From Gigantopelta aegis (taxonomy: Eukaryota; Mollusca; Gastropoda; Neomphalida; Peltospiridae), in NCBI RefSeq assembly GCF_016097555.1, contig NC_054708.1:1058382-1122381 (forward strand): a DNA stretch of 64,000 nucleotides. The letters are read 5' to 3'. Each line of letters opens with the position of its first letter. Within the stretch, counting starts at the first letter, position 1. Positions 52,547-64,000 of this stretch are shown piece after piece. The notes beneath the pieces are model-generated. The model saw nothing but the letters and a program-made list of their open reading frames with translations, made no database searches and was not told the DNA's origin. The translations under genes and the position numbers were made by a program.

Positions 52547-52734
52547 AAAAGTATGGCGAATCGAAATAGGAACATGATGAACAACTCGAGAAGATGGGGC
52601 GGAGGGAGAAACTACGGTGGATTTCAGAATAAAAACACCAATTTCTCATCAACGAACAGATACAGGTCGGATGTTAACACCAGGATGTCCTACGACTCGG
52701 GTGACCGCAGGAGGATGGTGGATGACGATTTCAG
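52547..52734 (+). CDS. Plus-strand gene, first coding exon: Arg/Asn/Gly-rich N-terminus
   Basis: TTCCTCTTTCAG is a good acceptor before 52547 and the ATG is at 52553 after a 6-nt leader. The exon encodes MANRNRNMMNNSRRWGGGRN, then YGGFQNKN and a Y/R/D-rich end (MSYDSGDRRRMVDDDF), 60 codons plus two bases, with donor TTCAG|GTAAGG. Its layout (short leader, start codon within a few bases of an acceptor, MxNR start, RG/NR-rich) parallels exon 1 of the divergent gene. The product is probably a nuclear RNA-associated protein; the family is not recognised from this part. Confidence 0.85.
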
Positions 52735-52739
52735 GTAAG

Positions 52740-53035
52740 GCTCATAACTGAAGAGAGAAAACAAAGCACTGTTGTTGCTAATTGCTATATGTTTTTGTTA
52801 TATAATTTTAGGTTATTCTAATAAACAGAAAGAAAATTTTTAAGCATGTGTAAGTTTCTCATTGTCGAGTCGTGTTTACAACTAACCTGTAACTACCTTA
52901 TACGGGTTAGGTGATATAGTTTACACTAAGTCATTTTTATTATTATTATTTTTTTTGCCACATCTTTAATTTGCTGAGTATTTAATTATGAAGGATAAAA
53001 AAAATTCCAGTCGGGATGTTACTATTTTTATGGTG
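52740..53035 (+). other. Intron 1 of the plus-strand gene, first part
   Basis: Non-coding, with a T tract near 52945. Confidence 0.5.
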
Positions 53036-53038
53036 TTG

Positions 53039-53488
53039 ACTAGAGCTGTAACTATATGGAAAGTCGAGATACAATACATATCCCAATACAATACAAATTT
53101 AAGACATGACACAAGCTGTATTACCTGACAATAAACTGAAATTAAAATGTTTCGAAATACAAATGGGAAATCTTGAGAAAAATTAACATAACATGCTTGT
53201 TCAGTGCAGTTGAAAATAAACCTATGGTGTACATGACAATATCAACATCAAGGACTATTAATAGACACCTCAAATGGTGGGGAATTCCAGCAACTGAATG
53301 TCGAAATTACGTTTTCATTGCTCTACTGTGCGTGTTCATAAGTTTGTAAATTTCTTCAACTATTTTACCAAACGGTATTAAAACATGAATGTATTGTATT
53401 GTATCAGCTGTCCTGAATCAATGTTTCTTATCATGGCCCTCATATATCGGAATACGATACTGTATCGCCATATTGTTACTTCTCTAGT
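53039..53488. mobile_element. TIR element, about 450 bp, hAT-like
   Basis: The left end is ACTAGAGCTGTAACTATATG; the right end complement is ACTAGAGAAGTAACAATATG. Both continue into GATAC..TAT motifs. Flanks GTTG/GTTA are too short to prove a target duplication. Confidence 0.65.
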
Positions 53489-54047
53489 GTTAACCGTATT
53501 ATATGCTTTTGAAAACTCGTTCCTTGTTCACTAATATTGATTAGTTGTTGTATATTGTCAATATTTAGGACGATTTTCATAACTGATTAATGCTTTAGTA
53601 CTAGACATTGCACAGTTACTTTTTAATGAGATTGTGATACTCATCATACTGTTTGCTGCTATTTTAGGATTAAATGATGTGTGTCTCACCCAAAGTTGAA
53701 ATTGTGGGGAAATTTAATTAATAACTATGATTACATGTGCAATACTTGATTTGTCATTCTTCTGCTGGCTTTTAAATATGATTTTGAGTTCTCTGAGAAT
53801 TCAAAAGTTTGCATATTAACTATTTATTGATTATGTCAAAGATTTTACAGGTACTTTTAACGTAAATATTTCTCAGAATGCACTGGTGCACCTAAATTAG
53901 TGAGACCTAAAGGTCTGCACAGTACTAATGTATAGTGCACATGAAAACTGGGTTATAGAAAAATTAATGTGTGACTGACAACTATCACCACCGCATGTTT
54001 CAGAGGCTTGATTTGATGGTGTGTTTTGTTCAATTCCTTTACAACAG

Positions 54048-54372
54048 GTCGCGTCAAAACATTTCCTCAAGTGACCTACTTGGTGGCCGACGCTCGTTGC
54101 TAGGTAACGACAGCCTGTACAACGATCCGCTTTCGATCCATGATCAGCTGTCTCTGCGCGAGAGTCAGCTGGCGGCTGCAAGTGACCTGCTCAAACGTCA
54201 GAGTGACCTGATTGCGGAGGTCGGCCTCATGGGCATGTCTGGCATTGGACTGAGTGGGTCTGACATGAGGACGGGTGGACTGCGCAGTCGGAGTCGGGAG
54301 GAAGACCTGCTGGGAAAGCGTCAGAGTGGAAGTTTTGATCTGGATGGCAAGAGGAGGCGAACAGACTCTCGG
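54048..54372 (+). CDS. Plus-strand gene, second coding exon
   Basis: 325 nt, phase 2 to 0, acceptor TTTACAACAG, donor CGG|GTAGGT. It encodes SRQNISSSDLLGGRRSLLGN, an amphipathic helix (DQLSLRESQLAAASDLLKRQ then SDLIAEV), a G/M-rich stretch (GLMGMSGIGLSG) and a charged end (SRSREEDLLGKRQ, DGKRRRTDSR) with an NLS-like KRRR. The GC content and codon-like composition stand out from the flanks. Confidence 0.85.
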
Positions 54373-54517
54373 GTAGGTTACAAAGTAATTATTTTCACAC
54401 AAACATCTATACACAACAGTAATATACACTGTTTTACATTGTAAACATTTCAGTTGTAAGCTCTAATAATTGAAAATTATTAACATACTTATTTTTGATT
54501 TAATTATTTTCGGTGGA

Positions 54518-54672
54518 ATGGAGGATGTAGGCCAATGGTAAAGTACTCATGTGATGGTCTAGGGTCGATCCCCATTGGGCTAATTCTTTTTCCAGCCAGT
54601 GCTCCACAACTGGTATAACAAAGGCCTTGGTGTTTGCTGTCCTGTCTGTGGGATGGTGCATCACCTCCATAA
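54518..54672 (+). mobile_element. SINE family 1, 5' part, degraded
   Basis: TAGGCCAATGGTAAAGTACT (A box region), GGTCGATCCCCATTGGGCTA (B box), TTTTTCCAGCCAGTGCTCCA, and CTGTCCTGTCTGTGGGATGG. The 3' half is absent. Confidence 0.8.
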
Positions 54673-54797
54673 CACAAAAACCCCATTCCATTCATTTCAG
54701 GATTATGGTAGATTCAAATTCATTTAGATGGCTTGCACACCCCCACCCTGTAAAATGTGGACCTAGCTTTCTTTGATGTTTGTATAAATGACTATAC

Positions 54798-55534
54798 CAG
54801 GCCCTAATCTTACTAGTGTAATTAGCGTTTTCTTCGCCGAGAGTCGACTCAAGTCGCTGTAATATTTTGTACCTAATCCTATTTCAAAAAAAAATCATAC
54901 AGCAGACATCAAAATCCTGACTTGTTTATTGTCATAGCTCACTTGGCACCTTGTCGCGAACCTGCCTATTAACAAGAAATGGTTTCTGCACATTGTAATG
55001 ACCGATTGATTTGATGAAATAATGTTTTACCTTGATCAATTTATTATCAAAATCAACCAACAAATGTTAATACTGATGCCAGTTTCTGCTGTAAAGAGAT
55101 GACATGTAATGTTGACATTCTTCAGATACACCTGTAACTGGGCTATTGTTTCTCAAAGTGATGCGCAGTGTGCTGTGAACAGTCAAGCATTGTTAATCCT
55201 CAGCCACATTCATTTCAGGAATGCCAGAAAATACTAATTAATACTAAATTTTAGCATAACGGCATATTATCAACAACTTAATAATAACACATTGTTAATG
55301 AAACTTATAACTGTTTTGTTTAAACTTTATTACCGGAAATGGTATTTTATATCAAAATATTACGATTAGAACCATGTGTAAAATTCTGACGTTTTCTGAT
55401 TGAATGCAGAAACTAGCAAAACGTTACAAAATGTACCGATAAATGTTCACTTGGCCTATTTTTATCAAACTTTTCCCCTTTCTTTTGGGAAGGGAGAAGT
55501 CACTTCTACTTTTTCAATTCTAGATTAGGGCCTG
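54798..55534. mobile_element. TIR element with 6-bp target duplication, 737 bp
   Basis: The ends are CAGGCCCTAATCT and AGATTAGGGCCTG, flanked by CTATAC on both sides. The interior has no long open frame. Confidence 0.85.
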
Positions 55535-55699
55535 CTATACCACTTGAAGATGTTACCACTGTAAAATATTAAAAAAAAAAAAATAGCCAAGCAGCATGAA
55601 CTTCTAATCTACACAGTTATTGATCTGTGCAAGGGTAATTAATTACTGAAGGCTACTTAATTATCAAAAGAGCAAAATTCACCCTGCTAATGTCCAATG

Positions 55700-56332
55700 T
55701 AGAGGCACTGATTTTCCGCAATCGCTGAATCGAGGAAATGCCTATCTGAAACGGAATTCCCGATTTTTTTCCAAAACATTATTTAACTTTAAATAGCGCA
55801 TTTGATTAATTAAAATTTATTTTTCGAACTAGAAACTATAGACACCGACATCTGCCTGTGCTACGCTATGACACTAGTACCTTTGTATGTTATGCCAAAT
55901 GTTTGATGTAGAGTATCTAGACATTTTACCAGTCGTGATTTCTTCGCTTATTCCCAGCGATTTAACGGGAAAAACCGAACATTGTGAGCTAAAATTGTCC
56001 GATATTTACTCAAGTGAAAGATATATTATGTTATGTTTGCTTATTAATTTTTAACATTTGCAGCATTGCCATATTTCCGATCTCACAAAGGAATGCAGTA
56101 ATTGCATATTGTATGCCAGGCTTTGTTCAAAATAAATTATATAAGGGAAGTGGTTTATAGTGTGATCGTTTGTAATTATTTTCTCGATCATATCGTAAAG
56201 AAAACCAAAAATGTCCGAAGTCTGTGTGAAACAAAAACAGAATTTGTTTAATACTGAAACGGAAAACCCCAGAATTTGTAACATTATGAAACGGAAAAGG
56301 GAAAAATCTGAAACGGAAAATCAGTGCCTCTA
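55700..56332. mobile_element. TIR element with 6-bp target duplication, 633 bp
   Basis: The ends are TAGAGGCACTGATTTTCCG and CGGAAAATCAGTGCCTCTA, a perfect 19-bp match, flanked by CCAATG on both sides. CTGAAACGGAA boxes occur near both ends. No transposase is recognised. Confidence 0.9.
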
Positions 56333-56339
56333 CCAATGT

Positions 56340-57790
56340 TACAATGTACCTAACATGTACTTATTTTGCACAATGAGCTTTGTTCCGATTGCAGTAGTCC
56401 CTGTATGAAGTGACAGTAATCTTGTCAAACAAAGTGAAATGAGTTGGATGTGTCAGAGCAGTTCTAATTCATCTTTTGTGCTATTTATTTACAGATGGTG
56501 AAATTGTCCTTTTTACTTTATTTTATCAGCATGTTTGTGTGAAAGAACAGTTAGATATAGTACAGAATAACTAGTTAATGATGTAGCATATCAACTTCAT
56601 CCTGTGAACAGGATCAAGCAGTATACTATGTCATTAACTAATTATTATTTTTATCCTGCAGTCTATAAAAATTAAGAGGAAAAGCTATTATTTCTGCTAT
56701 TTCAGCTACATTATACGATAACCTAGAGGTCAAATTAGTGATTTTGTAATGTAGCTATGCATGTGACGTTAAGTCACCAGCATGACTTCAAATAGTATAC
56801 GTTTATGACTTTGCTTTAATTAGTCATCATAATCAGTCGATAGAAGCAGTGGTTGCAGGATAAAATGCCATAAACATGTTATTAATCACTGCTCTAATCT
56901 ATGGATGAGTTAACTTACTAAACATATGATTGGCAATATACATGTGATTTTATTTCAATTTTTTTTTTGTTTTTTTTTAGCTTAGCTGCTAGTCTTTTCA
57001 ATATTTGGTGGAGAATCATTTTAAATTCAAATTGTGTAAATATTTGTAGAGTAGAGTTTGTATGTGTGTGTGTGATCTGAAAATTCATCCATTATAAAGT
57101 ATTGTAAAGTACTTCTCAGGTAAGTCATTGTTTGGTTCTGCAGGTAGGTGGATTGTACGTCAGGCATACAATGTTATTGTCTTCAGTCATTTGAGAAAAT
57201 ACGAAACATATTACTTGAATCATGAATTGTGGTTAAAAGCAGACTCCTTTTATTTAGACCATTTTAAATTTCAATTTAAAATAAAAGGTAACAAAAATTA
57301 ACAACAGTTTTTGTTTGATGATATTAAGAAGTGACAGTCCATCTAAAAAAGCTTATCCCGAAATAAATTTCAGGTTTATCTTAATTCAGTTTTTCCAAAT
57401 TATACGGTTAGCTTTTAAATAAGAGCACAACTTTGACATTAAAGTAAGGATCTGAAATAAGTATCAAAATTGTTAGTGCGAGCATGGTCGACACTGACTA
57501 AAGAAGTTTTGTGGATTGATAACAAATCCATTGCCTATAGTTGTGGCAGTAGCTGTTTTGAAGATGCGTCTGAGACGTGAACTGCAGGGAAGGTGGTTGT
57601 GTTGATGTAGGACACTGATATGTTGAGAGCGGCTAGCATGAGCACGGACGAGTGTTAAAATGGGGAGAGAGAGAATGGACAGCTGAGTTGGTGAATACAT
57701 AGACCTGCACAGATACTGTGGCCGTAGATTGCCACACATCCAGCAGGAGATTGGGTTGCCTATAGATGAAGAATCAAGGCTGGTGGGTTT
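56340..57790 (+). other. Intron 2 of the plus-strand gene, middle part
   Basis: AT-rich to 57470. The stretch 57470-57790 is more GC-balanced and minus-strand open but has no recognisable motif; it could be an old element. Confidence 0.4.
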
Positions 57791-57804
57791 ACAATGTATA
57801 ATAG

Positions 57805-57985
57805 CCTGATTCTGTAAATGACAGAATAAACAAGTAAATAAGAGCTGGGAGGGGCTCTTGATGCTCTGCGTTACAGCTGACTGGTGCTGGGATTCTACAT
57901 CAGAATAAACAGGTAAATGTGCCGGTCATGAGACTGGGAGGGGATCTACGTTACAGCTGACTGGTGCTGGTATTCAGCGTCTGAA
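57805..57985. repeat. Imperfect tandem duplication, about 75-85 bp apart
   Basis: CAGAATAAACA(A/G)GTAAAT, CTGGGAGGGG and GTTACAGCTGACTGGTGCTG occur twice in the same order. Confidence 0.75.
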
Positions 57986-58086
57986 GACGAGACCTTCCAC
58001 CGTGTTTGATCCTGCCAGTGTGCCATGATACGAGGGCCGCTGCTTTATCACTTGTTTCTGCACTGTTGAAATTTGAATGGTTTCAG

Positions 58087-58201
58087 TCGCCCCTGCGAGG
58101 GAGTCGGAAAGTTCCACGACGCGGCCGGCCCCAGCACGACGCATCAGGTGGACGAAGAATGAGTGTTGGGCGGAGTCGACTCGATCAGCGACCTTATCCA
58201 G
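58087..58201 (+). CDS. Plus-strand gene, third coding exon
   Basis: 115 nt, phase 0 to 1, acceptor TGGTTTCAG, donor CCAG|GTAACA. It encodes SPLRGSRKVPRRGRPQHDAS then GGRRMSVGRSRLDQRPYP: RG-, RS- and proline-containing, strongly basic, consistent with an RNA-associated nuclear protein. It joins the previous exon in frame (..RRRTDSR/SPLRG). The gene continues to the right. Confidence 0.75.
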
Positions 58202-58209
58202 GTAACACC

Positions 58210-60065
58210 ACTGAACGTTCGCTCAACTCCCTTACTAGACCAGCTCAATGGTAGGTCATGGCAAGCAATGTTATTTTGTTGCTGTTTGAATCAGCCCAAC
58301 CGACGACTGAATTACCACACAGATGTGTATGAAACAATACTGCAGTTGAAGGCAGTAAGAAGTTGGGTCAAATTTATTTGAAAAATCCCCATTCCTTAAT
58401 TTGAAGAACAGCAATACAATAATAGTAAAATGTTTATTTGAGTTCTTGAGTCAAACGCCATTGGGTTGTTACTATAACAATGCTGTGTTTATTATGTTAC
58501 TGGTTAAATAACAATACAAATGGGATAAATTTGCTCAACTTATTTAATGTTAATTTATGCCAGGTTCTACTGATGTTTCTTTCAATAAATAATTTTCTAA
58601 ACTGCTCTTTTAAGAAAATGTTTACACATGTTTTTATGTTATTGAGGTACAAATCATAATTAATCAGTTAATATCTTTTATTACTTGATCAGTCCAGTTT
58701 TGTAGTTATCTATTCCTAAAATTACAAGTGCAACTTTTTTTTTTTTTTTTTAATTGAACATAAATTATAAATTTAATCTGTTTATTTGCAATTATCTCAA
58801 ACTAATGTGCATCTTGTTCAACATTGTAATATTTCTTACTACCTTTCTGAAGAGTTTAATATAATATTGTGACAAATAGGCCTGGTCTGGAATTTGTTGA
58901 ATTTAGTTTTTACATAAATATTACAAACTGCATTATATAGGATAACACTAATAGGTTTAGTTTGTTTCTTCAAGTCCCATTGATTATAATAACTTGTCAA
59001 ATTAGTATTTTTTTATATTAAAAGCGTGATATCAATATGTATTCAGTATTTCAGTGATTACAAAATTAAAAAAAAACCCAACATGCATGCCAAAAAAAGA
59101 AACATTTCATCCTTTACCCTCACTTATTGCCTACTCTTGGCAAGTTCATCGACAGCAATGAGTGACCACTAACTAGAAAGCTTATCTTTCAGATTATTAC
59201 ATGGACGCATAAACTTTTGTTTTACTGTCATCACAATATTCTAGTCAGAAATCAGTGCATTCTAACAGCTTATTCACAGATTGGCTTATAATTCTCAACA
59301 AATGAAATTTATTGGAGTTGTGGACTTTTCAATACCTTCCAGTTTTTAGATGTCTTGCAGAAATTCAAGAATGGTCTTTAATTGTGACATGAAGGATCTA
59401 CGGGAAAAACTTGCCATGTCACTCTTGATATATTCAGATAATTGAATTTTAAACAACCCTTAATCTATAATTATAGATTTTATTTTATTGTGTCCTAGGT
59501 TTATTTTATTAACCTTGAGCATGGTTAAACTACTGTTGTCCAACTGATATTTGTCAGTCAACATAACCATGGGCTGGAAGATATGTTAACCTGTCATGCC
59601 ATCGGAATGGCAATTATTATATTTTTTTACTTAAAAATTAGCTAGCGTGGCATTCTTTATAAATATATTATAGGTATGCTTATACGGTGTGAATGAGCAT
59701 GCTATATTACTGCAGCACTTGCAGTTAAAAAGAACATAATTGAAAAATATGTGAAATTTTTAATGTTAAATCATTGGTTTTCCCATGGTCCCTTTATGTA
59801 TAAATCAGTTAGCTTGAACACACCCAGCAATCCCCCACCCACCCCATACACACACTGATGTTAACTTTAAACATACATGATTTACTTGCATCTTGTGATG
59901 GCTTAGTTGTTACCTGTATTTTGGCTAATGAGAGAACATAAGAACTGGCATAGATTTGGGGTTTAAGCCTGACACCAACATGTGTTCAGTATTGTAGTTG
60001 TTACAAAATTAACAAAATTAGGCAGTCTTTTCACTTGCATATTCTTAGACTACAAAAGTACCAGA
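58210..60065 (+). other. Intron 3 of the plus-strand gene
   Basis: AT-rich, with T tracts near 58736 and no exon that I can support. Confidence 0.45.
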
Positions 60066-60070
60066 TCAGG

Positions 60071-60182
60071 ACCCTGTTCCACAAAGCAGTCATAGCCCTA
60101 AGATCACCTTAAGTGCGTAAGATAGGTATACATTTACGGTGATCTTAGAGCTAAGATCGCTTCATAGAATGGGTCCTAGTAT
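60071..60182. mobile_element. Small palindromic MITE, about 110 bp
   Basis: CAGGACCCTGTTCCACAAAG and GATCACCTTAAG on the left pair with GGTGATCTTAGAGCTAAGAT and GAATGGGTCCT on the right. A half copy is at 4730-4775. Confidence 0.75.
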
Positions 60183-60189
60183 ATCAAAT

Positions 60190-61325
60190 AATTGACTTCA
60201 TGAGAGCTGGTTTGTTTACAGTGAGGATTAATTTCCTTGTTGATTGATTGTTTGTTCACTCACCTCGACGCTAGCTTTAGGACGCTGTGCTAACAACATT
60301 GATTATGTTCTCTCGTTTTGTTTGAAACATGGCTCGTTACCTCAGCATTTCATTGATGCATGTTGTGTGCTTTGAACCACAGGTTCGGCTTGTTTTCGCA
60401 AACTTTAGTACTCACTGTTACTTCAGCGACACGCTTTCTTGCAATGTTTCGTTTATTTTCGGTTGGGCGATATAATCAAGATTTTGTTTAACAATTGAAA
60501 CAGTTCACCATACGTTAAAGGTAATATCCTTAGTAGAACATACATATTTATGTTGTCTGGGATTTAAGACTAGTGTAGCGTGTTTGAACCCTTAGATGTT
60601 AATACCTACTAAACAATTAAGACCGTTGTTTTATTAACAAAACGGTTGTCTTGCTTTGACTTTTGTTTTATGTCTTTACAGGATCATGAATGTTTCACAA
60701 AGAAAATAATGTCAGTATTGTAGACTACATCATACACTCACAAATTAAGATAAAGAACAATATTTTTTTGGTCACAATATTGAAAATAAAAACTCCCTTA
60801 TGGCAAAAGGCATTACTAAACCACAAGATTGATATGGGTTGTTCTTTAAAAATGGTGCCTTATAATGTAACATAGGTACTAGTCCAGAAGGCACAGTCCC
60901 ACAACAATGGTGGTTATTCAATACATGCTATGAAATTGTGCTGTTCAGATTGACATAAAATAAACATTCATGGGCCTGATTTTCTAAATAAAAACATTCA
61001 CATAACAAAGCTAAAAGAAGGACATGAAAAATATCTGACGTCTGTTTTTAAATATTTTTATTTCTATGATGAGCATTTCAACAAGAATGCATATATTAAA
61101 TTGCTTACAAATCTGACCATGTAGCACAATAAATTCCTAGTTAACTTTGCTAAAACTGTCTAGTTCCCAATATAATTGAATGAACGCCTCTGGTTACATA
61201 TGGAATCCTAACCAGATGCATCACAATCGTAAACAAAAATAAGTTTTAGCTAATTATTTTGGAAAATTTTAGATTTCAGTTTTTTAGGGGTCTGTCCTAG
61301 ATTAATTTTTCATATCTTTTTCACT
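60190..61325 (+). other. Intron 3, continued
   Basis: No exon or element recognised. The AG at 60680 is followed at once by a stop in the needed frame, so it is not an exon. Confidence 0.45.
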
Positions 61326-61329
61326 TATA

Positions 61330-62590
61330 CCCATTCTGGCCTGTTGGTCTATATTTAAGTAAACAGAAAGTAGATTGGTCACCATTCTGGCGGGTTGTCT
61401 GTATTTAATTAAACAAAGTGGATTTGGTCACCCTTCTGGCCTGTTGTCAGTATTTAATTAAATAGAAAGTAGATTTCATTTCATTTCAACTTATTTTAGT
61501 GCTTATATCAAATTAAGATTCAAGCACACTATCCTGGACACACATCTTAGCTATAGTGGCTATCTGTCCCGGACAGTGGGTTAGTTATTAGTTGGTTAGT
61601 GGTTAGTGAGAGAGAAGAGGGTGTACTGGCCTTACACCTACCCATTGAGCCCTTAAGAACTCGCTCTGGGTTGGAGCTGATACCGGGCTGCAAACCCTGT
61701 ACCTACCAGCCTGTAGTCTGATGGCTTAACCACTGCGTCACCGAGGCCGGTCGAAAGTGGATTGGTCCCCGTTCTGGTCTGTTGTTTGTATTTAAAAAGA
61801 AAGTAGATTGGTCACCATTCTGGCCTGTTGTCTCTAGTTAATTAAATAGAAAGTAGATTGGTCACCATTCTGACATGTCTCATTAATTAAACAGAAAGTA
61901 GATTGGTCACAATTCTAGCCTGTTGTGTCTATTTAAACAAAGTTTATTGGTAATCATTCTGGCCTGTTATTTAATTAAATAGAAAATAGATAGGTCATCA
62001 TTCTGGCCTGTTGTGTGTATTTAAACAAAGTTTACTGGTAATCATTCTGGCCTGTTATTTAATTAAACAGAAAGTAGATTGGTCACCACTCTGACTTGTC
62101 TCTTTAATTAAACAGAAAGTAGATTGGTCACCATTCTTACTTATCTCTTTAATTAAACAGAAAGTAGATTGGTCACCATTCTGACTTGTTGTCTCTTTAA
62201 TTAAACAGAAAGTAGATTGGTCATCATTCTGGCCTGCTGTGTGTATTTAAACAAAGTTTACTGGTAATCATTCTGGCCTGTTATTTAATTAAACAGAAAG
62301 TAGATTGGTCACCATTCTGACTTGTCTCTTTAACTAAACAGAAAGTAGATTTGTCATCATTCTGACTTGTTGTCTCTTTAATTAAACAGAAAATAGATTG
62401 GTCATCATTCTGGCCTGTTTTGTGTATTTAAACAGTTTACTGGTAATCTTTCTGGCCTGTTATTTAATTAAACAAAAATTCGATAACATATCATTCTGGC
62501 CTGTTGTTTCTATTTAATTAATTAGAAAGTAGATTATAGTCACCATTTGGCCTGTTTTCTATATTTAATTAACTAGAGAAATTGGTTATT
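61330..62590. repeat. Degenerate tandem repeat field, about 45-55-bp unit
   Basis: The consensus AAACAGAAAGTAGATTGGTC, ACCATTCTGGCCTGTTGT, (CTGT)ATTTAATT recurs about 20 times with length variation and subtypes (GACTTGTCTCTTTAATT; GTATTTAAACAAAGTTTACT). A SINE is inserted at 61476-61752. Confidence 0.9.
61476..61752 (-). mobile_element. SINE family 2, full length, with 11-bp target duplication
   Basis: Minus strand: CGGCCTCGGTGACGCAGTGG then TTAAGCC (A box), TACAGGGTTTGCAGCCCGG (B box), then the body with GACAGATAGCC and the AAGTTGAAATGAAATGAAA tail. GAAAGT(A/G)GATT flanks both sides (61465-61475 and 61753-61763). Confidence 0.9.
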
Positions 62591-62639
62591 ATTCTGAGGT
62601 AGGTTTTTTTTTGTGTGGGTTGTTTTTGTGTGCTTTTAA

Positions 62640-62968
62640 GGGCGAGATATAGCCCAGTGGTACAGTGCTCGCTCGATGCGCGGCTGGTGTGGGATCGATC
62701 CCTGTCGGTGGGCCCATTGGGCTATTTCTCGTTCCAGCCAGTGCACCAAGACTGGTATATCAAAGGCCGTGGTATGTGCTATTCTGTCTGTGGGATAGTG
62801 CATATAAAAGATCCCTTGCTGCTAATCGAAAAGAGTAGCCCATGAAGGGGTGACAGCGGGTTTCCTCTCTCAATATCTGTGTGGTCCTTAATCATATGTC
62901 TGATGCCATATAACCGTAAATAAAATGTGTTGAGTGCATCTTTAAATAAAACATTTCTTTCTTTCTTT
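62640..62968 (+). mobile_element. SINE family 1, full length, with 12-13-bp target duplication
   Basis: GGGCGAGATATAGCCCAGTG (A box), GTGTGGGATCGATCCCTGTC (B box), core TATTTCTCGTTCCAGCCAGT, GTGCATATAAAAGATCCCTT, GGGTGACAGCGGGTTTCCTC and tail TAAATAAAACATTTCTTTCT. GTGTGCTTTT(T)AA flanks both sides (62628-62639 and 62969-62981). The best-preserved reference copy of this family in the window. Confidence 0.95.
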
Positions 62969-62984
62969 GTGTGCTTTTTAAAAA

Positions 62985-63974
62985 TCCTGTTTTATTGTTG
63001 ATGGTGCCAGATGAGTTTTCCTGTGAACACAAACACACTGGGCACCAATACCACATTTGCTGGTGCTCATTCAAAGTGCTATGGTAACCTAACCAGCAAA
63101 AATAAGTAAAATATTTAAAAAAAGAAGAGTTTTTAAAAGAGTAAAAACTTGGTAAATACATTGTTGGTAATTATTAACATTTACTATTATAGGAATTTGA
63201 TGGCTATACATGTGCCTATATATTGCATGGATTTTAAAACTAAAAGGCAAGTCTAAAAAATATATGTATATGATTGGCTGTGTGACTGTACAGTAATGTA
63301 AATATTCTGTTCTATAAGTGTATGAGGCAAAAAAATTAGATATTCAGTCAACAGTGTGCTAACCTAAGACCTTTTTACTATGTAGTTCCATCATTCTACT
63401 ATGCAGAATTAATTGTAATATATTATTTATATATATATATATATTATTTATATATATATATATATGGTTCAAGCTAGGCTAGAAAAACAGGGAGAAGTGA
63501 CTTCTCCCTCTAGACACATTAAGGAGAAGTGAGAAATTTGGTGATGGAGAAATGGGAGAGTTTGAACTGTACCCTACTATATCAAAGGCTCTAACACTAA
63601 CACTAACCCTAGCCATTGAAGAAATGGGGGGGGGGGGGGGGGGGGTAATGGGTTGAACTCATGCTGATAAAGAAGACAGTCTGAATTAAAAAGAAGTCTG
63701 ATTTAAATCTTTGGCAAACAATTGTACCACTTCCACTTGATCAAAGCCAACGTTGAAAAAACATAATCAATCATATTTTAAGCATCTATAGTCCTTCCGT
63801 GAGAGAGTGAGTGAGTGAGTGAGTGAGTGTGTGTGTGTGAGAGTGAGAGTGAGTGAGTGAGTGTGTGTGAGTGAATGTGAGTGAGTGTGTGAGTGTGAGT
63901 CAGTGTTTATTGTGAACTGTTTCAAACTGATGCGTACATAAGCGCTACTTAATAGTTACTTGCATTCATTGTAG
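62985..63974 (+). repeat. Non-coding stretch with microsatellites
   Basis: It holds (TA)n with TTATT interruptions at 63424-63466, a G tract of about 18 at 63626-63643, and a (GTGA)n/(GT)n run at 63800-63903. No gene is seen. Confidence 0.85.
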
Positions 63975-64000
63975 CCGTGACCGGCGTCGTGGTATGTATG
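63975..64000 (+). CDS. Possible start of a further exon of the plus-strand gene, cut by the window end
   Basis: TTCATTGTAG is a fair acceptor, and one frame after it reads RDRRRGMY, in keeping with the basic product. That frame needs a preceding phase-2 exon, while the known third exon ends in phase 1, so at least one more exon would have to lie between. Weak. Confidence 0.25.

Noticed and set aside
57473..57739. Minus-strand open frame of 88 codons in the plus-strand gene's intron
   Set aside because: No motif, no splice or start context; probably an old repeat.
60675..60875. Possible exon of the plus-strand gene after TTTACAG
   Set aside because: In the frame required by the previous exon a stop follows within three codons, and the composition is AT-rich.

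Overview
The window is eukaryotic nuclear DNA, most likely from a marine gastropod mollusc. It is AT-rich, its only convincing genes are split by GT-AG introns, and it is full of non-LTR retrotransposon remnants, short TIR elements, minisatellites and tRNA-headed SINEs whose tails carry the 'CCAATAGCCGATG' and 'TAAATAAAACATTTCTTTC' modules that I associate with gastropod and other molluscan genomes. I cannot name the species.

The main gene lies on the minus strand. Fourteen coding exons run from the ATG at 36000 to a TAG at 10991. All exons keep one reading frame when joined at the GT-AG sites I list, giving about 1140 residues. The product has an Arg/Gly/Ser/Tyr-rich disordered N-terminus, a long basic coiled coil, five zf-met/U1-like fingers (C-x2-C-x10/13-H-x5-H) and a final matrin-type finger like those at the C-termini of matrin-3 and CIZ1. 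It ends in an acidic tail and an RGRG/basic tail. The fingers sit in a recurring exon module (44/50 nt linker, 76 nt finger, 105 nt finger). A second gene, on the plus strand from 52547 to beyond the window, begins divergently with a short Arg/Asn/Gly-rich and RS-like protein. Homologous inverted sequence blocks lie about 0.7-0.8 kb upstream of both start codons, so the two genes may be a head-to-head duplicate pair sharing an ancestral promoter or leader.

The most unusual feature is in the minus-strand gene. Two minisatellites have amplified its own splice sites. At 13.02-13.70 kb a 30/46-bp unit repeats the 3' end of exon 13 together with its 5' splice site about 20 times. At 15.57-17.26 kb an 84-bp unit repeats the 3' splice site and first 36 coding bases of exon 10 about 25 times, and each complete unit carries an in-frame TAG at the acceptor. 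Other introns of the gene carry further arrays.

Layout: 0-9 kb holds three minus-strand LINE fragments (two related ones with CCHC tails, one Tx1/L1-like). 9.8-36 kb is the zinc-finger gene; its largest intron (15.6-23.8 kb) contains a LINE broken by a 0.58-kb TIR element and a 2.4-kb hAT-like element that itself carries a SINE. 36-52 kb, between the two genes, holds a 2.5-kb TIR element with a repeated 14-bp motif, a 4-kb cluster of tandem and inverted TIR units with a nested TA-flanked element, a BIR-domain ORF broken by a SINE, several SINEs and several MITEs. 52.5-64 kb holds the 5' exons of the plus-strand gene, more MITEs and SINEs, and a degenerate 50-bp repeat field.
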